Assembly (NCBI RefSeq): GCF_029784155.1
Contig: NC_073692.1
Span: 430,633,324-430,697,323, forward strand
Length of the DNA stretch: 64,000 nt
Source of the DNA: Uranotaenia lowii
Lineage: Eukaryota; Arthropoda; Insecta; Diptera; Culicidae
Reading direction: 5' to 3'
The position numbers were made by a program, and so were the translations under genes. How positions within the stretch are numbered: the first letter of the stretch is position 1; each line of letters opens with the position of its first letter. The notes under the pieces are model-generated. The model made no database searches. It had not been told where the DNA came from and was given only the letters and a program-made list of their open reading frames with translations. Positions 11,411-24,600 of this stretch are shown here, piece after piece.

Positions 11411-12451
11411 TGAAAAAAAAAAATCTTCAGTAATTTTAAGAATAAATGGAAAAGTCAGTTTTGCGAAATGCACAACGAGCGTTTTCAGCTTCTTTTAATT
11501 TTGTTAGATGCAGGAAATTAAAATCAAAATTTAAGGAAAGCTTTCAAAACAAATAAACTTAACAAAACAAATAAATTTATTACTCGAGATGCAAACCTCC
11601 TGGAAGGCATTTTGAAGCATATACCTGATATGCACACTCGTCTTGGTCTGCTTCAACTGTTCCAATTTTTTTTTTCATTTTAAGCTGATAAAATCCAGAA
11701 TAATTAAAATAAAACAGTGGTTAATATAATTAATAACGAATGAAACTTTTACAGCACTTTTCCGGTCAGTTGAAAACAAACATGTTTATCAAAAAACTCA
11801 GCGCCTACTACTACCAGGTTATTTGGACAGGGTTGGTTTTACTCGTCAACTAATTTATGCACGGCTTTACATCAAATAGTTCTAATTTGATCAAATATTT
11901 TCTACCAAAAGGTTTACAATTTCTCTGAGACAATTGTAAATTGAATACAAATTTGGGTTATCGATCTGTTCGATTTCCAGCAATAGCAACGCTCACCTTG
12001 GTAATATTTGACCTAATAAAATGTAGAAAACCCGGCGAAGCCTCACTGGAGGGGAACCGTAAGCCGGTCCTGGTTGCACCGTGTGCCCTCTGTATGCATC
12101 CGGCTAGCGCTAATTGGATCTGTATCAGACGGCACGTTTAGTATTCACTTTCGCATACGACTTCTTATGGCCCTCATTCATATAATTAGCCACGAAGACA
12201 CAACACTAACCAACAAACCCTACAAATGTAATAATTTCATGGAACCATTCTGGACTTATTCCGTTTCTATAATTGTTTATAATGACCGTATCGAATCGAA
12301 GAAATATTCGAGACATTCATCCGGTGAACGGTGAGATTAATTTCCACCTATAGGAGCGCACCTCATGAATGAAGAAAAACAGATTTCCCATACCGGCATA
12401 ATTGCTGTTTGAATCACATGCCGTTTTGGTTGGGTTTTTTTTTTATTCTAG
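11411..12451. other. Upstream region of trp
   Basis: No coding exon upstream of 12452 can be supported. The stretch 12020-12330 is less AT-rich and could hold a 5' untranslated exon: GAACG followed by gtgaga at 12331 looks like a splice donor, and TTCTAG ending at 12451 looks like an acceptor. TAATTGGATC at 12111-12120 partly fits the photoreceptor RCSI/P3 homeodomain consensus TAATYNRATTA. These are proposals only. Confidence 0.35.
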
Positions 12452-12641
12452 CGCTCGAATCCGCAGGGACTTGGCCCGGACAACGTGACCCGAAGACAGC
12501 TCACGTTACTGGCGTCCAGTGCGGAAACACGACGACACGTTTTCGGAGTGGTTAACTTTGAGACTGAAGGAAAACCTTTGCTGAGGATCAACTGTTGGAA
12601 CAACTGTTACAATGGCCAATGAAAAGAAAGATCCCGGAGGG
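12452..12641 (+). CDS. trp: trp exon 1: putative 5' UTR plus first 10 codons
   Basis: The ATG at 12612 opens ten codons (MANEKKDPGG) before the donor GGG|gtaaga at 12642. TTCTAG at 12446-12451 is a likely acceptor for an upstream non-coding exon, so 12452-12611 would be 5' UTR. The short acidic/basic N terminus before the ankyrin region is in keeping with fly TRP. The next exon joins in phase 0. Confidence 0.7.
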
Positions 12642-15600
12642 GTAAGATCGTTCTGTTGAATAGTTTCTTACATGTTTGATTAATGTTTTTCTGATTTTTC
12701 AGTTCGGACTCCAGATTGAGTCCCCATCCCCGGTGCCCTCGAACTCGATCCTGAACATGACCCTCAGCAGCATTACCCTGCCAGTTCCGCTGACTATGGA
12801 GGAGAAAAAGTACCTCCTGGCTGTGGAACGTGGCGATCTTGGAACTGTTAAAAGGTATGCCACGCTTAGTCATTTGGGACTTCAGGTTAGCTTTACCAAA
12901 AATTTCGTTTCAGAATCCTACAACGTGCCCACCGAAAGCGTCACATCAACGTGAATTGTGTCGATTCGCTTGGTCGTGGAGCTCTCACGTTGGCGATCGA
13001 TGGTGAAAATCTAGAAATGGTCGAATTGCTGATCATTATGCAGGTCGAAACGAAAGATGCCCTCCTATTGGCCATCAATGCCGAGTTTGTTGAAGCTGTT
13101 GAACTGCTGCTGGAACACGAGGAGCTGATCCACAAGGATGGTGATCTTTATGTGAGTTAAACCTCTTTTACGATCAGACCATCCAAATAATCAGTCAAAA
13201 TATATTTTCCCACACACAGAGCTGGCAAAAGGTTGACCTCAACACGGCCATGTTTACCCCCGACGTGACACCTCTGATGCTGGCGGCTCACAAAAACAAC
13301 TACGAAATCCTGAAAATCCTCCTCGATCGTGGTGCCACCCTGCCCATGCCTCACGACGTGAAATGTGGTTGTGAGGAGTGCATCCGAAGATCGTCCGAAG
13401 ATTCCCTCAGGCACTCATTGGCTCGCGTCAACGAATATCGAGCCTTGGCCAGCCCCTCGTTGATCGCTCTCAGTTCCCAAGATCCTCTGCTAACAGCTTT
13501 CCAACTGTCCTGGGAGTTGCGTAACTTGGCCTTTGCCGAACAGGAGTGCAAATCTGAATATCTAGAACTAAGGCGTCAGTGTCAAACATTTGCGGTCGAT
13601 CTATTAGATCAATCAAGAAGCTCCCAAGAACTGGCCATCATCCTGAACTACGATCCCGAATCTCCACCCTACATGGATGGAGATCACATGAAACTGACCC
13701 GCTTGGAACTGGCCATCGACTACAAGCAGAAGAAGTTCGTCGCCCACCCCAACATTCAACAACTCTTAGCGGCCATGTGGTACGAAGGTGTCCCCGGTTT
13801 CCGACGAAAGTCCGCCATGGAAAAAATTGCGATCATTACAAAAGTGGCAGTCCTATTTCCGTTTTACTGTATGCTCTACATGATGGCACCGAACTGTGAA
13901 ACCTCAAAATTCATGCGAAAACCATTCATGAAATTCTTGATCCACGCTTCGTCTTATCTGTTCTTCCTGTTTCTCCTGATTCTGGTATCTCAACGAGCGG
14001 AAGTCCAGGTGGTGTTACTCTTCGGAACGGACAGTATGAAAAGAGCGTTGCAGGAAGAGTTGGCCCGTCAGCGAGGCAATGGGCCAACCTATCTCGAGTG
14101 CCTCGTGGTAATCTACGTGATCGGCTTCATCTGGGAGGAAACACAGGAAATTTTCGGTGAAGGCCTAAGGAGCTACCTCCGCAACATGTGGAACTTCATA
14201 GACTTCTCCCGGAACACCCTATACGTTTTCGTCGTGCTACTCCGGCTTATCGCTTACATTCAACAAACTTCAGAGATAAGCAAGGATCCGAGCACAGCTT
14301 ACATCGCTCGCGAACATTGGGATGATTTCGATCCGCAGCTGATTGCTGAAGGTTTGTTTGCGGCGGCTAACATCTTTTCGGCGCTGAAGTTGGTCCACTT
14401 GTTCTCGATCAATCCTCATCTGGGACCATTGCAGATCTCGCTCGGCCGCATGGTCATCGATATCGTCAAGTTCTTCTTCATCTACTCGCTGGTGCTGTTT
14501 GCGTTTGCTTGCGGTAAGTACTTGGCCATAATTTCTCCATAAGCTTTACTAAAAGATCTCTCAGTTCTACTAGTTGATAACTAACGATTGGATTTCAAAA
14601 ATAAGTTTAAACCCTATATGAAATAATTGCGTGGACTGACTTTCTGGCTGCCGCTGCCACTGTGTTAGAGAATGTAAGAATGAAAATTTGTTCAGCCTAA
14701 AAACTATCGCTTTAAACTTACGAAACCGTCTACCCTGTTGAGATAACTAAAATCACCAGTAATAACGAAATTCATTGAAAATTTTAAAGTTTTCCGAAGC
14801 ATTTTATTGAAAATGCATAATGTCACAAAAACCATCACGCTGAACCGGTATTTTACGACCTTTGTTTTGCACGATACTCCAGCGCAGTGCAAAAAACCAA
14901 ATTGGACGCGCAAATGAGAAACTCCTTATACGTCCAAAATTCAAATCACTTTATAAAAAATGTTTAGTAATCAAATTAAACAAAACTAATTCTAGAAATT
15001 ATTGTTTTTATATCTTACGTTTAATGGCCTTTAGATTAGTAACTTTTGTTTGAGCTTTTCAATTGTGTGCCTCCGCTTTTCACCTGAACTTTCAATATGT
15101 AGATTTAGAACGAGTTTCAATAATTTCTCTTAATATTTGTCATCTTTGCCGCTCAACTAATTCGCGCACCACCGTATTTTCAGGTTAGCCTAAGTTCAAA
15201 TAATGTTAAATTAAAATAGGTACAAATCTACTTGCTGTTAGTTGGCCTACCTTAGCTGGGATGTAGTGGATTTCATCTCTGCTCACTGCCGTACCAATGC
15301 AGAAAGTTGTAATGTTGACTAGCAAAAACGTTTTGCGATACAATTCTACTTAAAAAAAACTATCTGAACAATTCGGCCTTGTATTTTGCTTCTAGCTTTC
15401 CCGCTTAATTTGCAATATTATTAGTGTACTGACTCCGTCTTTGAGTCAGCCAACTACTTTTTAGTTCCTACGTCTAGCACTACAACCTTAACCCTTCATT
15501 TCATGATTTTTTATTTTTCCTTAAAAATCATTTTCAACAGTTGGAAATGATGAGTAATTGTCACAGTACACACCTGTCCATCTCGGTTTACCGTTCCAAT

Positions 15601-18600
15601 GATAACGAATAACGATAGCGTTGACGTCGAGTTCGGCCCATAGCTTGATCCCGTGGATACAGCCCACAAACCAGTGGTTTCGCTTGATCGCAGTTACGAC
15701 TTTGTTGATGATGCCTTCGATTCCGACCGAGGCACTTCTAAGTTCCTCCTCCTTAAGGCGATATGATAGCTGTAACTCTGCTAAGGTGCGCTTGACAGAC
15801 TGCACAAATTGTTTCCAGCTCCCCCATACGGGAGGCTGCCGGTGTATTAACACCAAGTGGTGGACACCGAAACCAATTTATGTTTTTTTCTCTAACACCC
15901 TGCAACGTCTGCATCAATGCTGCCCCCAATTGCTGCCGCTGCGCAAGTTTGAGGTTAAAAAGCTTCTTAACAATAAGTACACCCCAAGGGTAGAAAGACA
16001 AAACAGGGGACCCACACCCTATAGCCACTTCCATTTCTTCAAAAGGTTAATAAGGGCGTGCCTAGATGAAAGAGCCAATGTCGATAAGCCATCGATCACA
16101 GAAGGCCGCGGACAGGCTGCTATTATTCGGAAATTGCACAGCGCATTCAGGTTCCTCTTCAGCTCCTTCTTCTGTGGTTAGGTCGCAATTGGTAATGTGA
16201 TGCGTGTAGTGTACCATGTTTAGCGACTCTCTCGATGGCGCTTCACCGTAGATCGCCCACCCTTAAGCAGTCTTGACGGCGAACGGCTGACCAGGCTTGC
16301 CTTCTCGACTCTTCCTCACGAGTGTCGTGTTTGCATGTTGCACACCAATCAGTAGACGAGGCTGAATTGTATAATACGGCTCCAGGGGGATCTTCCCTCG
16401 TAGATAGGCTTTTTCGGCCTGAAGCGCTCTCCCTTAGAAGCTGATAATCTGGATATTATCCTCAATACGTCCAGTTGAGGCTCAAAGGATGAGATTTTTC
16501 AGCCAGGTTTAGTTCATCCGCAAGATCTTGGTCCATAAGCGTCAGCGAGGATCCGTCATCCTAGAAGGCGTAGCAATGGATCACAATGCCGTTCCCATAC
16601 ACCATGACTGGAACATGGCGAAACTAGACAGCGCTGGATGGTTGCTACTTTTTGTTTCGCATATTATCCATCCGATGCCTTACTTTTTTGCCAAATGCAT
16701 CGTGATGAATTGTGTTGTAATTTTTGTTATCCCATTTCCCCCCTTCTTTACCAAGTGATTCTGTTATCTTATTTTAATCGCCGCTGGGATATATTCTTAT
16801 TTTAATTTTTGGCATTTCGGCGAGTTGTGAAAATTCAAGGTAGCATATTTAGAAAGAACATGAAAGTATTATAGGTGGAAAGATCAATGCTAGAGCGCTT
16901 TGGGTAGAAGAAATTGAATAGTTGGTAACAAAACAAAAGCCCTGCTCACATTTTCACCAACTATTCAATTTTTTCTACCCAAAGCGCTCTAGCTTTGATC
17001 TTTCCACCTATAATACTTTCATGTTCTTTTTAAATATTCTACCTTGAATTTTCACAACTCGCCGAAATGCCAAAAATTAAAATAAGAATATATCCCAGCG
17101 GCGATTAAAATAAGATAACAAAATATCTAAGAGTATTTTCATCTGTGGAAAAAAGAATTGAAATTTCAAGAAATAAATCCGATTGATGCATGTTACGAAA
17201 TATGCAAATAATTCGCATGTCACCTAGAAAAATTTGGTCCCAAATTCTGCGTCCCTCTATGGTCTGAGTCTTTTTCGACAGAAAACCCTTTACATTCAGG
17301 TATGATACTGAGTGACAATGTTCAACAGATGGCAGTAAAATGTTGTCTCATAGAATCAAAACTATTTACACTGAGGTTTTTTTTACGCGGTTTTTTTTAC
17401 ACGGTATTTTTTTACGCGGATTTCTGAATTAACGCTGTTTTTTTTACGCGGATTTTCGAATTAACGCGGTTTTTGAGAGAAAATATTCTAAGAATTTTTC
17501 AAAGGAAAACACTTAGAATCTTTTTGTAGTTGGAAAAATCTTAGCTCTGAGACTAAGAACGTGATACATGAGATCTGAGACCTGAGACCTGAGACTTGAG
17601 ACCTAAGACCTGAGACCTGAAACACGAGACCTGAGATTTGAGACCTGAAATATGAGACTCGAGAACTGAGACACGAGACCTGAGACATGAAACCCGAGAC
17701 TTGAGACCTGAGACATGAGACCTGAGACATGAGACCTGAGACATGAGACATGAGACATGAGACATGAGACATGAGACCTAAGACATTAGACATGAGACCT
17801 GAGACATAAGACATGAGACATGAGACATGAGACATGAGACCTGAGACATGAGACATATGACCTGAGACCTGAGATATGAGACCTGAGACATGAGACATGA
17901 GACATGAGACATGAGATCTGAAACATGAGACCTGAGACCTGAGACCAGAGACATGAGACATGAGACCTGAGACATGAGACATGAGACCTGAGACATGAAA
18001 CCTGAGACATGAGACATGAGACCTGAGACATGGAACATGAGACCTGAGACATGAGACATGAGACGATCTGAATTCCACACTGTCAAATAAGCCTCACTAT
18101 ATTCTACTATTCTATTAATCTAATTGATTTTGTTTTTTATCTTAAAAATAAACTATCATTGTACGCAAATTTGTAAAAAAAACATGGTTCTTACGCGTTT
18201 TTTAAGTATCGTGCTTTTTTGCGCGAATTTTTTATTTAAAATGGATTTTTTACGTGGATTTTCGAATTTCGGGGTTTTTTTACGCGGATTTTCGAATTAA
18301 CGTGGTTTTTTTTACGCGGATTTTCGAATTAATGCGGTTTTTTACGCGGAAAAAAAACCTCTATAATTATAAACTTTCATTACTATAAAATTTTCATTAC
18401 TTTTTCCCTAAAGAGACGCAAGTTGTGGATAAGAATTCTAAACAGCATTGTCTCCAAGTTTCATTAAATCATTTAAAACTTGTTTTTGATGCACGCAATC
18501 GATTTTTTTTAATTTGCAACTCCTGTTTGTTCTTCGTTGCGAAGTTTTGTTTTTAAAGGACCTTTTTTCTACGAAAACAAAAACAATGTCATAAAGTACT

Positions 18601-21600
18601 ATGTACTTTTCGGTACAGTTTTTAAAACAGTGGCGAAAAGTGCTTCGTAACGAAAAACAAACATTTTTATTCGGAGTTGAAAAAACTTGATTTCGAAGGG
18701 TATTTCGTGGTATTGCAAAAAGTTGTTTTTGCAACTCGTTGTAAAACCGGAGCTTTTTAAGCACTCGACGCATACAATTAGCCAACTCGGCAAGCCTCGT
18801 TCCAAAAATATGGACTCGTGTTGATAAAATCTTCAACTTGTTGCGTAAATAACTAATTCACTGTCGAAATACAACTTAAAAGCTTCAGGTTACTACTGTC
18901 TTGTTGAATATCAAAGTTTAGCAGATTATTTTATTAAAACTCTTAATTTTTAGAACATATCAAAATGACAGTTATGAAAAAACTTTTTTTTCTAATTTTC
19001 ATATTTTTGATTGATTGAGATTTTTGAGTTTTGTTTTTGAGATAATAAGTTATGCTGGTCACATTTACAACAAATATTTATACTCCACAGTTTAATTGTC
19101 TGTCGATGAAATTTTTGAACGCAAATTGTACGCCTTGTCTCATATCGATGGCGATTCATAATTTTTTAAAATATTAATATGGATAGAAAAGAAGTTACAA
19201 ATCTTTTGAAATAAACATACATTCTCCTTAATGTTCTTTTTGAATTAAGCTTCAGCTTATAAAACCACTAAAAGAAGTGATCATGCCGACTGTTAGATAA
19301 TCAGCAGACTTTGCTTTCTCAGATCAAAATTTATAAGACATGTCTGTTCGAGATTTTTACCCGTTAGAGATCCTAAAGTGTGAATTTGACACTCTTGACT
19401 CCGCTATATCTCTGTTGTTCCCCTACTGATTTTTATAGAATTTACAGTTTTAGAAACTTTGTTATGTAACTCAAATATGTTTCTTACACAACATACAGCC
19501 ACATCACATCAATTGTTATTCAAAATCTATGAAAAAATACGAAAAAACATACTTCTTAAAAAAATTGTAGATCAGCTAGGAAATGCTCAAAAAAAAATTA
19601 CTAAGTGTCCAAGAAAGCTGAAGTTAGAAGCTTACGGTGCGCAAAAGAATATGTTTTTATCGATTTTTTTTTTAAGATCATGACAGCAAAAATATAAAAA
19701 AGTGGTGTAAAAACTGCACTTTTCAATCAATGAACCGTCAAAATTGTTTTAGTCACAGTAGAAAAATGAGAAAACTGGATTGGAAAATTTGACGTAATTT
19801 GACACATTTTGGCACCTTTAGTTTCTCAAGGAACGAAATACAGATTTTTTGTCAAATTTCCAAAGGCCGCTATTTTTAAAACTTTTTGTCAATTTGCAAT
19901 TTCTCAGATTTTCTTAAATTTCTCAGATTACTTAAAATCAATTTTACTCTAGATTATGAGTATATAAACGCAAGATTTCGGCTATAAATTTATATTCACC
20001 AGTTCTAGTAAAGTAATCATCTTAGCGCTGCGCTGCATTACGGTCAAATGATAAATCTGAAAATATGAAAAATAAAAAATTGATTTTTTTTATCTCATTA
20101 CTTAAAACTATTGAAAAAACTATGTTGTTCTTTCGGCATACATTGGTTAGTTAGAGCTCAATTGAGTTATTCCGTTGACGAAGTTTTTTCTAAACGAACT
20201 CATAGCGCATTCAGAGCCCATAAAGGTCTATCCCCATGATCTCAGACATTGTGCAATTTTGGTCACTTTAAGTGTACCAAAATTTTCTTAAATAATCTCA
20301 TGCATCTTCTGCTCTTCTTAGCTATAAGTTCTGGCTAATAACTCTTCCTAGAATGACAATATGACACTATCGGAAGATTGACGGCTTGCATCTTTTTTTA
20401 GGCGCACCCAAATAAAAAGAATTTTCTGCTACCCCTGATAAATTCACAAACCATGCTTATGCACAATTGAGTTGAAGAAAGAAGTTGTTATATGTTGCAC
20501 ATAGAGAAATTAAAATGTATTTTGAATTTGTTTAAGTGTAAAAGTGTAAAAAGTGGTTTAAAAACTTACATAGATACTTTTCAATCAATCTAACGGTATT
20601 TAAGAATTTTCCAAATTTGAGAATTTCCAGATAGAAACTCCCGAATTGGAACATCAATTCAGAATAAATGAATAAGAAGGATCATGGTACGAGCTCACCA
20701 ATTGTTGAAGTAGGAAGTGTGTTTCCTTTTGCAACGGATGATTACACGATGTCCACTGCTGGAGGTGGATGAAATATGCAATTATTGATCACTATGCTTT
20801 ATCCACTAATTCAAAGAAAAAATCACAATTTCACAATAAAAAACTACTTAAACCTCAAAAAATTTAATTTTCACTGTGACGGAGCAAAAAATAAACACGT
20901 GCGATACCAACGAGTCATCGCCTACTTCCATAAATAAGAAAATCCGCAAAGTTTGGAACTTAACGGAAACGGTACTGGTTTGGGTAATTTAAAATTTTTA
21001 TAGATAATATTCGGGAAAACGAGGAATATTCCATCTGAAACTTAAAGAAAACAGGTATTTAAAAAAAAAGTGGAAGGATTTTGATTAATCGGGAATGCCG
21101 TAAGTATTATAGTAAAATTCATTTTCATTTATATAATGGCCCGTTTCGTATAAATGATTCAAAACAGTCGCAAATAAGAAAATTCAAGTCACGATGAAGA
21201 TTTTTTTAAATCTTTTATGCAATCGCGTGCTTTTAATTTAAAGTAACCTTGATTGTATGTACGTTATAAAATTTCTAAAACCCTACGATTTTCAAAGAAA
21301 TTGATTAATTATTATCAAAGCCTGAATTTAGTTCAAAAACTGTTCTGATTTTACTGTGTGAATTTGAATTAGAAATTCAGCGCATTAATTCACAATGATA
21401 CCAAAAATTTAATTTATTTCTCCTTTATACTTCATATGAAAATATTCCCTGAGTTTTTATTTTATATCGTAGGACGAATGGTCGGAATTTGACCAAATCG
21501 AATTTAACGCCATCAGCATTTTTTTTAGAAACTTCTGTATCGTACAAATCATTCCTACAGGCTACAAGAAACAATTTATGAATTTTGAGAAAAAGAATTA

Positions 21601-24600
21601 GTTATTTTGATTCCGAGATATAAATTTCCGTCAATCAAAGTAGGCTTTTTCAATCTTGTAAATGAGATTCAAATTCTGTTGTTTTACAATTTTCTCATGG
21701 TGATGGCGCTTAGTTTGGCCTGGTCAAACTCAACAAAATATTCCTTAAAAAGTTCACTAAAGATTCTATATCTGAAATTCTAACATTAAACATTAAAAAC
21801 AAGCCTTAAAACTCGTAACTAGGCTACGCATTTGTTGAAAGTTGGTTCATTTACCAAACTTTTTTTTTAGTTTCATTATTTAAATATTCAACGATTCAAC
21901 AAATTTCTAGGAAGTAAACGACGAATCTCTGGCTTCACTTCATATGCAGTCTGCAGTTCCAATCATCCGGAGTTCCAATTTCTAATTATTACATGTGCAA
22001 CTTGTAATTTCAATAAGAAGCTTCATTAGTTGATGTTCGGAATTTTGGATAAAACATTCCGTTACTTCAACTAAAAATAAGATGCAAATTAAAGGGGATT
22101 TGACATATTGAAAACCGCAAATAAATTCAAACGAAAAAGTACCATATTTCTACCATCATTTTTGAGTAGCTCGTAGTTTCTAGTTGTTTTTTTATTTAAG
22201 TGTTAGTTCCATAATTTTTCAGTTACTGTGGAGCATTGAAAGCACAGCAAAATATGCACTGGGCACCTGAGCTAAAAAACCCCGGTTTCTTGGAAGAATT
22301 TCCGACTTTTTCCCGATGGATTTTAAATCCCGACTTTTTCCCGCATTTCCCGCAATGAGTGACCACCCTCGGCCGTTGGCCGAATACCACTATTACTATT
22401 TAGTACATCTCTAAAGGTAACTGAATAATGCCATGAAAAACCAAATACGAAATATCTTGTTTTTTTCGTCCGCCGCGAGAATGTTTTATTTAGAAGTATA
22501 ACTTAAATGTTATAAATTTTATAATGAAACAACATATATTCGACTAAATTAAACCTAACACTTTCGGTAACTTGAAGGTACAATTTTCGTTAAATTTGGT
22601 AGAGTGCCAAATTAAGGTTTTTCCCGGCTTAGATCTCTTCCCGGTCCTCGATGTGTTCATAGACGTCATTTCTCATTTGTTTTTAGGTTTGAACCAACTG
22701 CTGTGGTACTTCGCGGATTTGGAAAAGGCCAAGTGTTACAGCCTGAAGGGAGGACTACCGGATTGGGACAATCAGGGCGATGCTTGCATGAAATGGAGAC
22801 GCTTCGGAAAGTATGTATCCCTGAATTCAAAAATTTACTAAATCTGACTTGGATTTTCTGTTTTCTTTTCAACAGCCTATTCGAATCGTCACAGTCACTG
22901 TTTTGGGCCAGTTTCGGTATGGTGGGGCTGGAGAGTTTCGAGCTACAAGGCATCAAGTCTTACACTCGGTTCTGGGGCTTGCTGATGTTCGGCTCATACA
23001 GCGTGATCAACGTAATTGTCCTGCTGAATCTACTTATCGCTATGATGTCCAACTCGTACGCCATGATCGATGAACACTCGGATACGGAGTGGAAATTTGC
23101 TAGGACACGGTTGTGGATGAGCTACTTTGAGGAAAGTTCGACACTTCCGCCACCGTTTAATATTTTCCCCAATATGAAGCATTTGATGAGGCTTTTTGGC
23201 ACCAAGAAGAAGCGAAACATTCAACGGGAGTCGACTATTGTAAGATTTTTTTGGATTTTATATGTGGAAGTAGTTTTAATACCATTGTTTGATTGTAGCG
23301 ACGCAAAGAAGATAAGGAACGTGCCGAGCGTTACACGAATGTTATGCGTGCTCTGGTGTGGCGTTATGTTTCGGCTATGCATCGAAAGATGGAAGATGAA
23401 GCCGTTACCGAGGATGACATCAATGAGGTCAAGGGAGATATTTCGGCGCTGCGCTACGAACTGCTGGAAGTTTTCGAGAAGAATGGCATGGATGTATCGG
23501 CAGCCGATCGCAAAGAGAAAGGTTTGAAGATGATTTTTTCTCGATTCCCAACATCATTCAGCTTTAAACTTGTTTTAAGCCCATTCTTTCATGTTTCACG
23601 TATCGCTTGTTTCAATTTAGCTATGCTTCGAATGAAAATCATGCTGTCTTAAAGGTAATTTAGCTAGAGGTTTGTTCGTTTAAAATGTAGAAAGAGCTAT
23701 GCATTAATTTTTATCTTGATATTTTGATACAGCTGTTCTCGCCAAGCGAATGAAGGTCTGGGAGCGTCGCCTGATGAAGGACTTCCAAGTGGCTCCGATT
23801 GACGTTCAGAATGAGGGTTACGACGAGGACGAAGAGGAACCTGTGGAAGATGCCAACCCGCTGGCCAAGTTCCGTCGAGTAGCAAAGAAGGTAGCCAATC
23901 AAACAACTTCGGCTAAATGGGGTCAGGTTATGTCCGGAGTTGGAATAGAAACCAATTCGCAAATTGGCCGTTGCAAGAATCGAGATAGCTTCCGGCAGCA
24001 GCAGCATCTGCAAAAAGCCATGAATGAAGCCCGGCGTTTGGTAGAACGTAGTCCATTGCCACGTTCTAGAAGCGTATCTCCGTCGATTGACGGCTATGCT
24101 GATGAAACTACCAACACTTTGATGCAGCTGATTGCCGAACTTGCGGAAGAAACTGGACATGTTTCTCCAGGAAATACTCTACATGCTGGGAACAGCAGTA
24201 ACAGATCAGTTACTCCATTGAACATGTTAACGGCTCAGCTGCAGGCTGTTCTGAGCAAGACACCCTCTCCGATGATGATGAAGGCTAACAAAGGAGACAG
24301 TGGTGCCAAATCTCCCGGCAATGTAAGTCGTGCTCGCTCTCCAGCTCCACGTCTAGAAAATAAGACCCCATTGGCTTCGATCGTGGGCAGTACATCAGCC
24401 TCACCAGAACCGCAAGTCGAGAGAAAGATAAACCTGGAAGTCAGATCACCACCGACAGTTAAATCTCCACCGCCAGCTAAAGCTCCACCTTCACCAATTC
24501 AATCTCCACCACCTTCAATCCGGATTACCAACACTGCTTGTCCCTTGATCAAAAAGTCAGAATCTAAAGACAGCCTCCAAGATTCACTTCCAACGGTTGA

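Larger units (their letters stand above)
14514..22686 (+). other. trp: trp intron 4 (8,173 bp), filled with repeats
   Basis: The donor gtaagt at 14514 pairs with TTTTTAG at 22680-22686; the joined codon is Gly and the protein continues without gap. Within it are a BEL/Pao relic (15540-16640), a palindromic MITE (16758-17124), an ACGCGG-repeat element with a 7-bp minisatellite (17371-18362) and a probable interspersed repeat (18430-18850). 14520-15540 and 18850-22680 hold no gene I can recognise. A CCCGACTTTTTCCCG-type repeated phrase near 22300-22350 suggests another small repeat. Confidence 0.9.

Noticed and set aside
15621..16181. 186-codon plus-strand frame in trp intron 4
   Set aside because: Antisense of the BEL/Pao relic; the minus strand carries the protease and integrase motifs.
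17488..18086. Overlapping minus-strand frames of Met-Ser-His-Val-Ser-Gly-Leu repeats
   Set aside because: Produced by a 7-bp minisatellite open in all three frames; no start context or unique domain.
18438..18836. 132-codon minus-strand frame as a gene
   Set aside because: No domain or splice context, and the region reads as an interspersed repeat.
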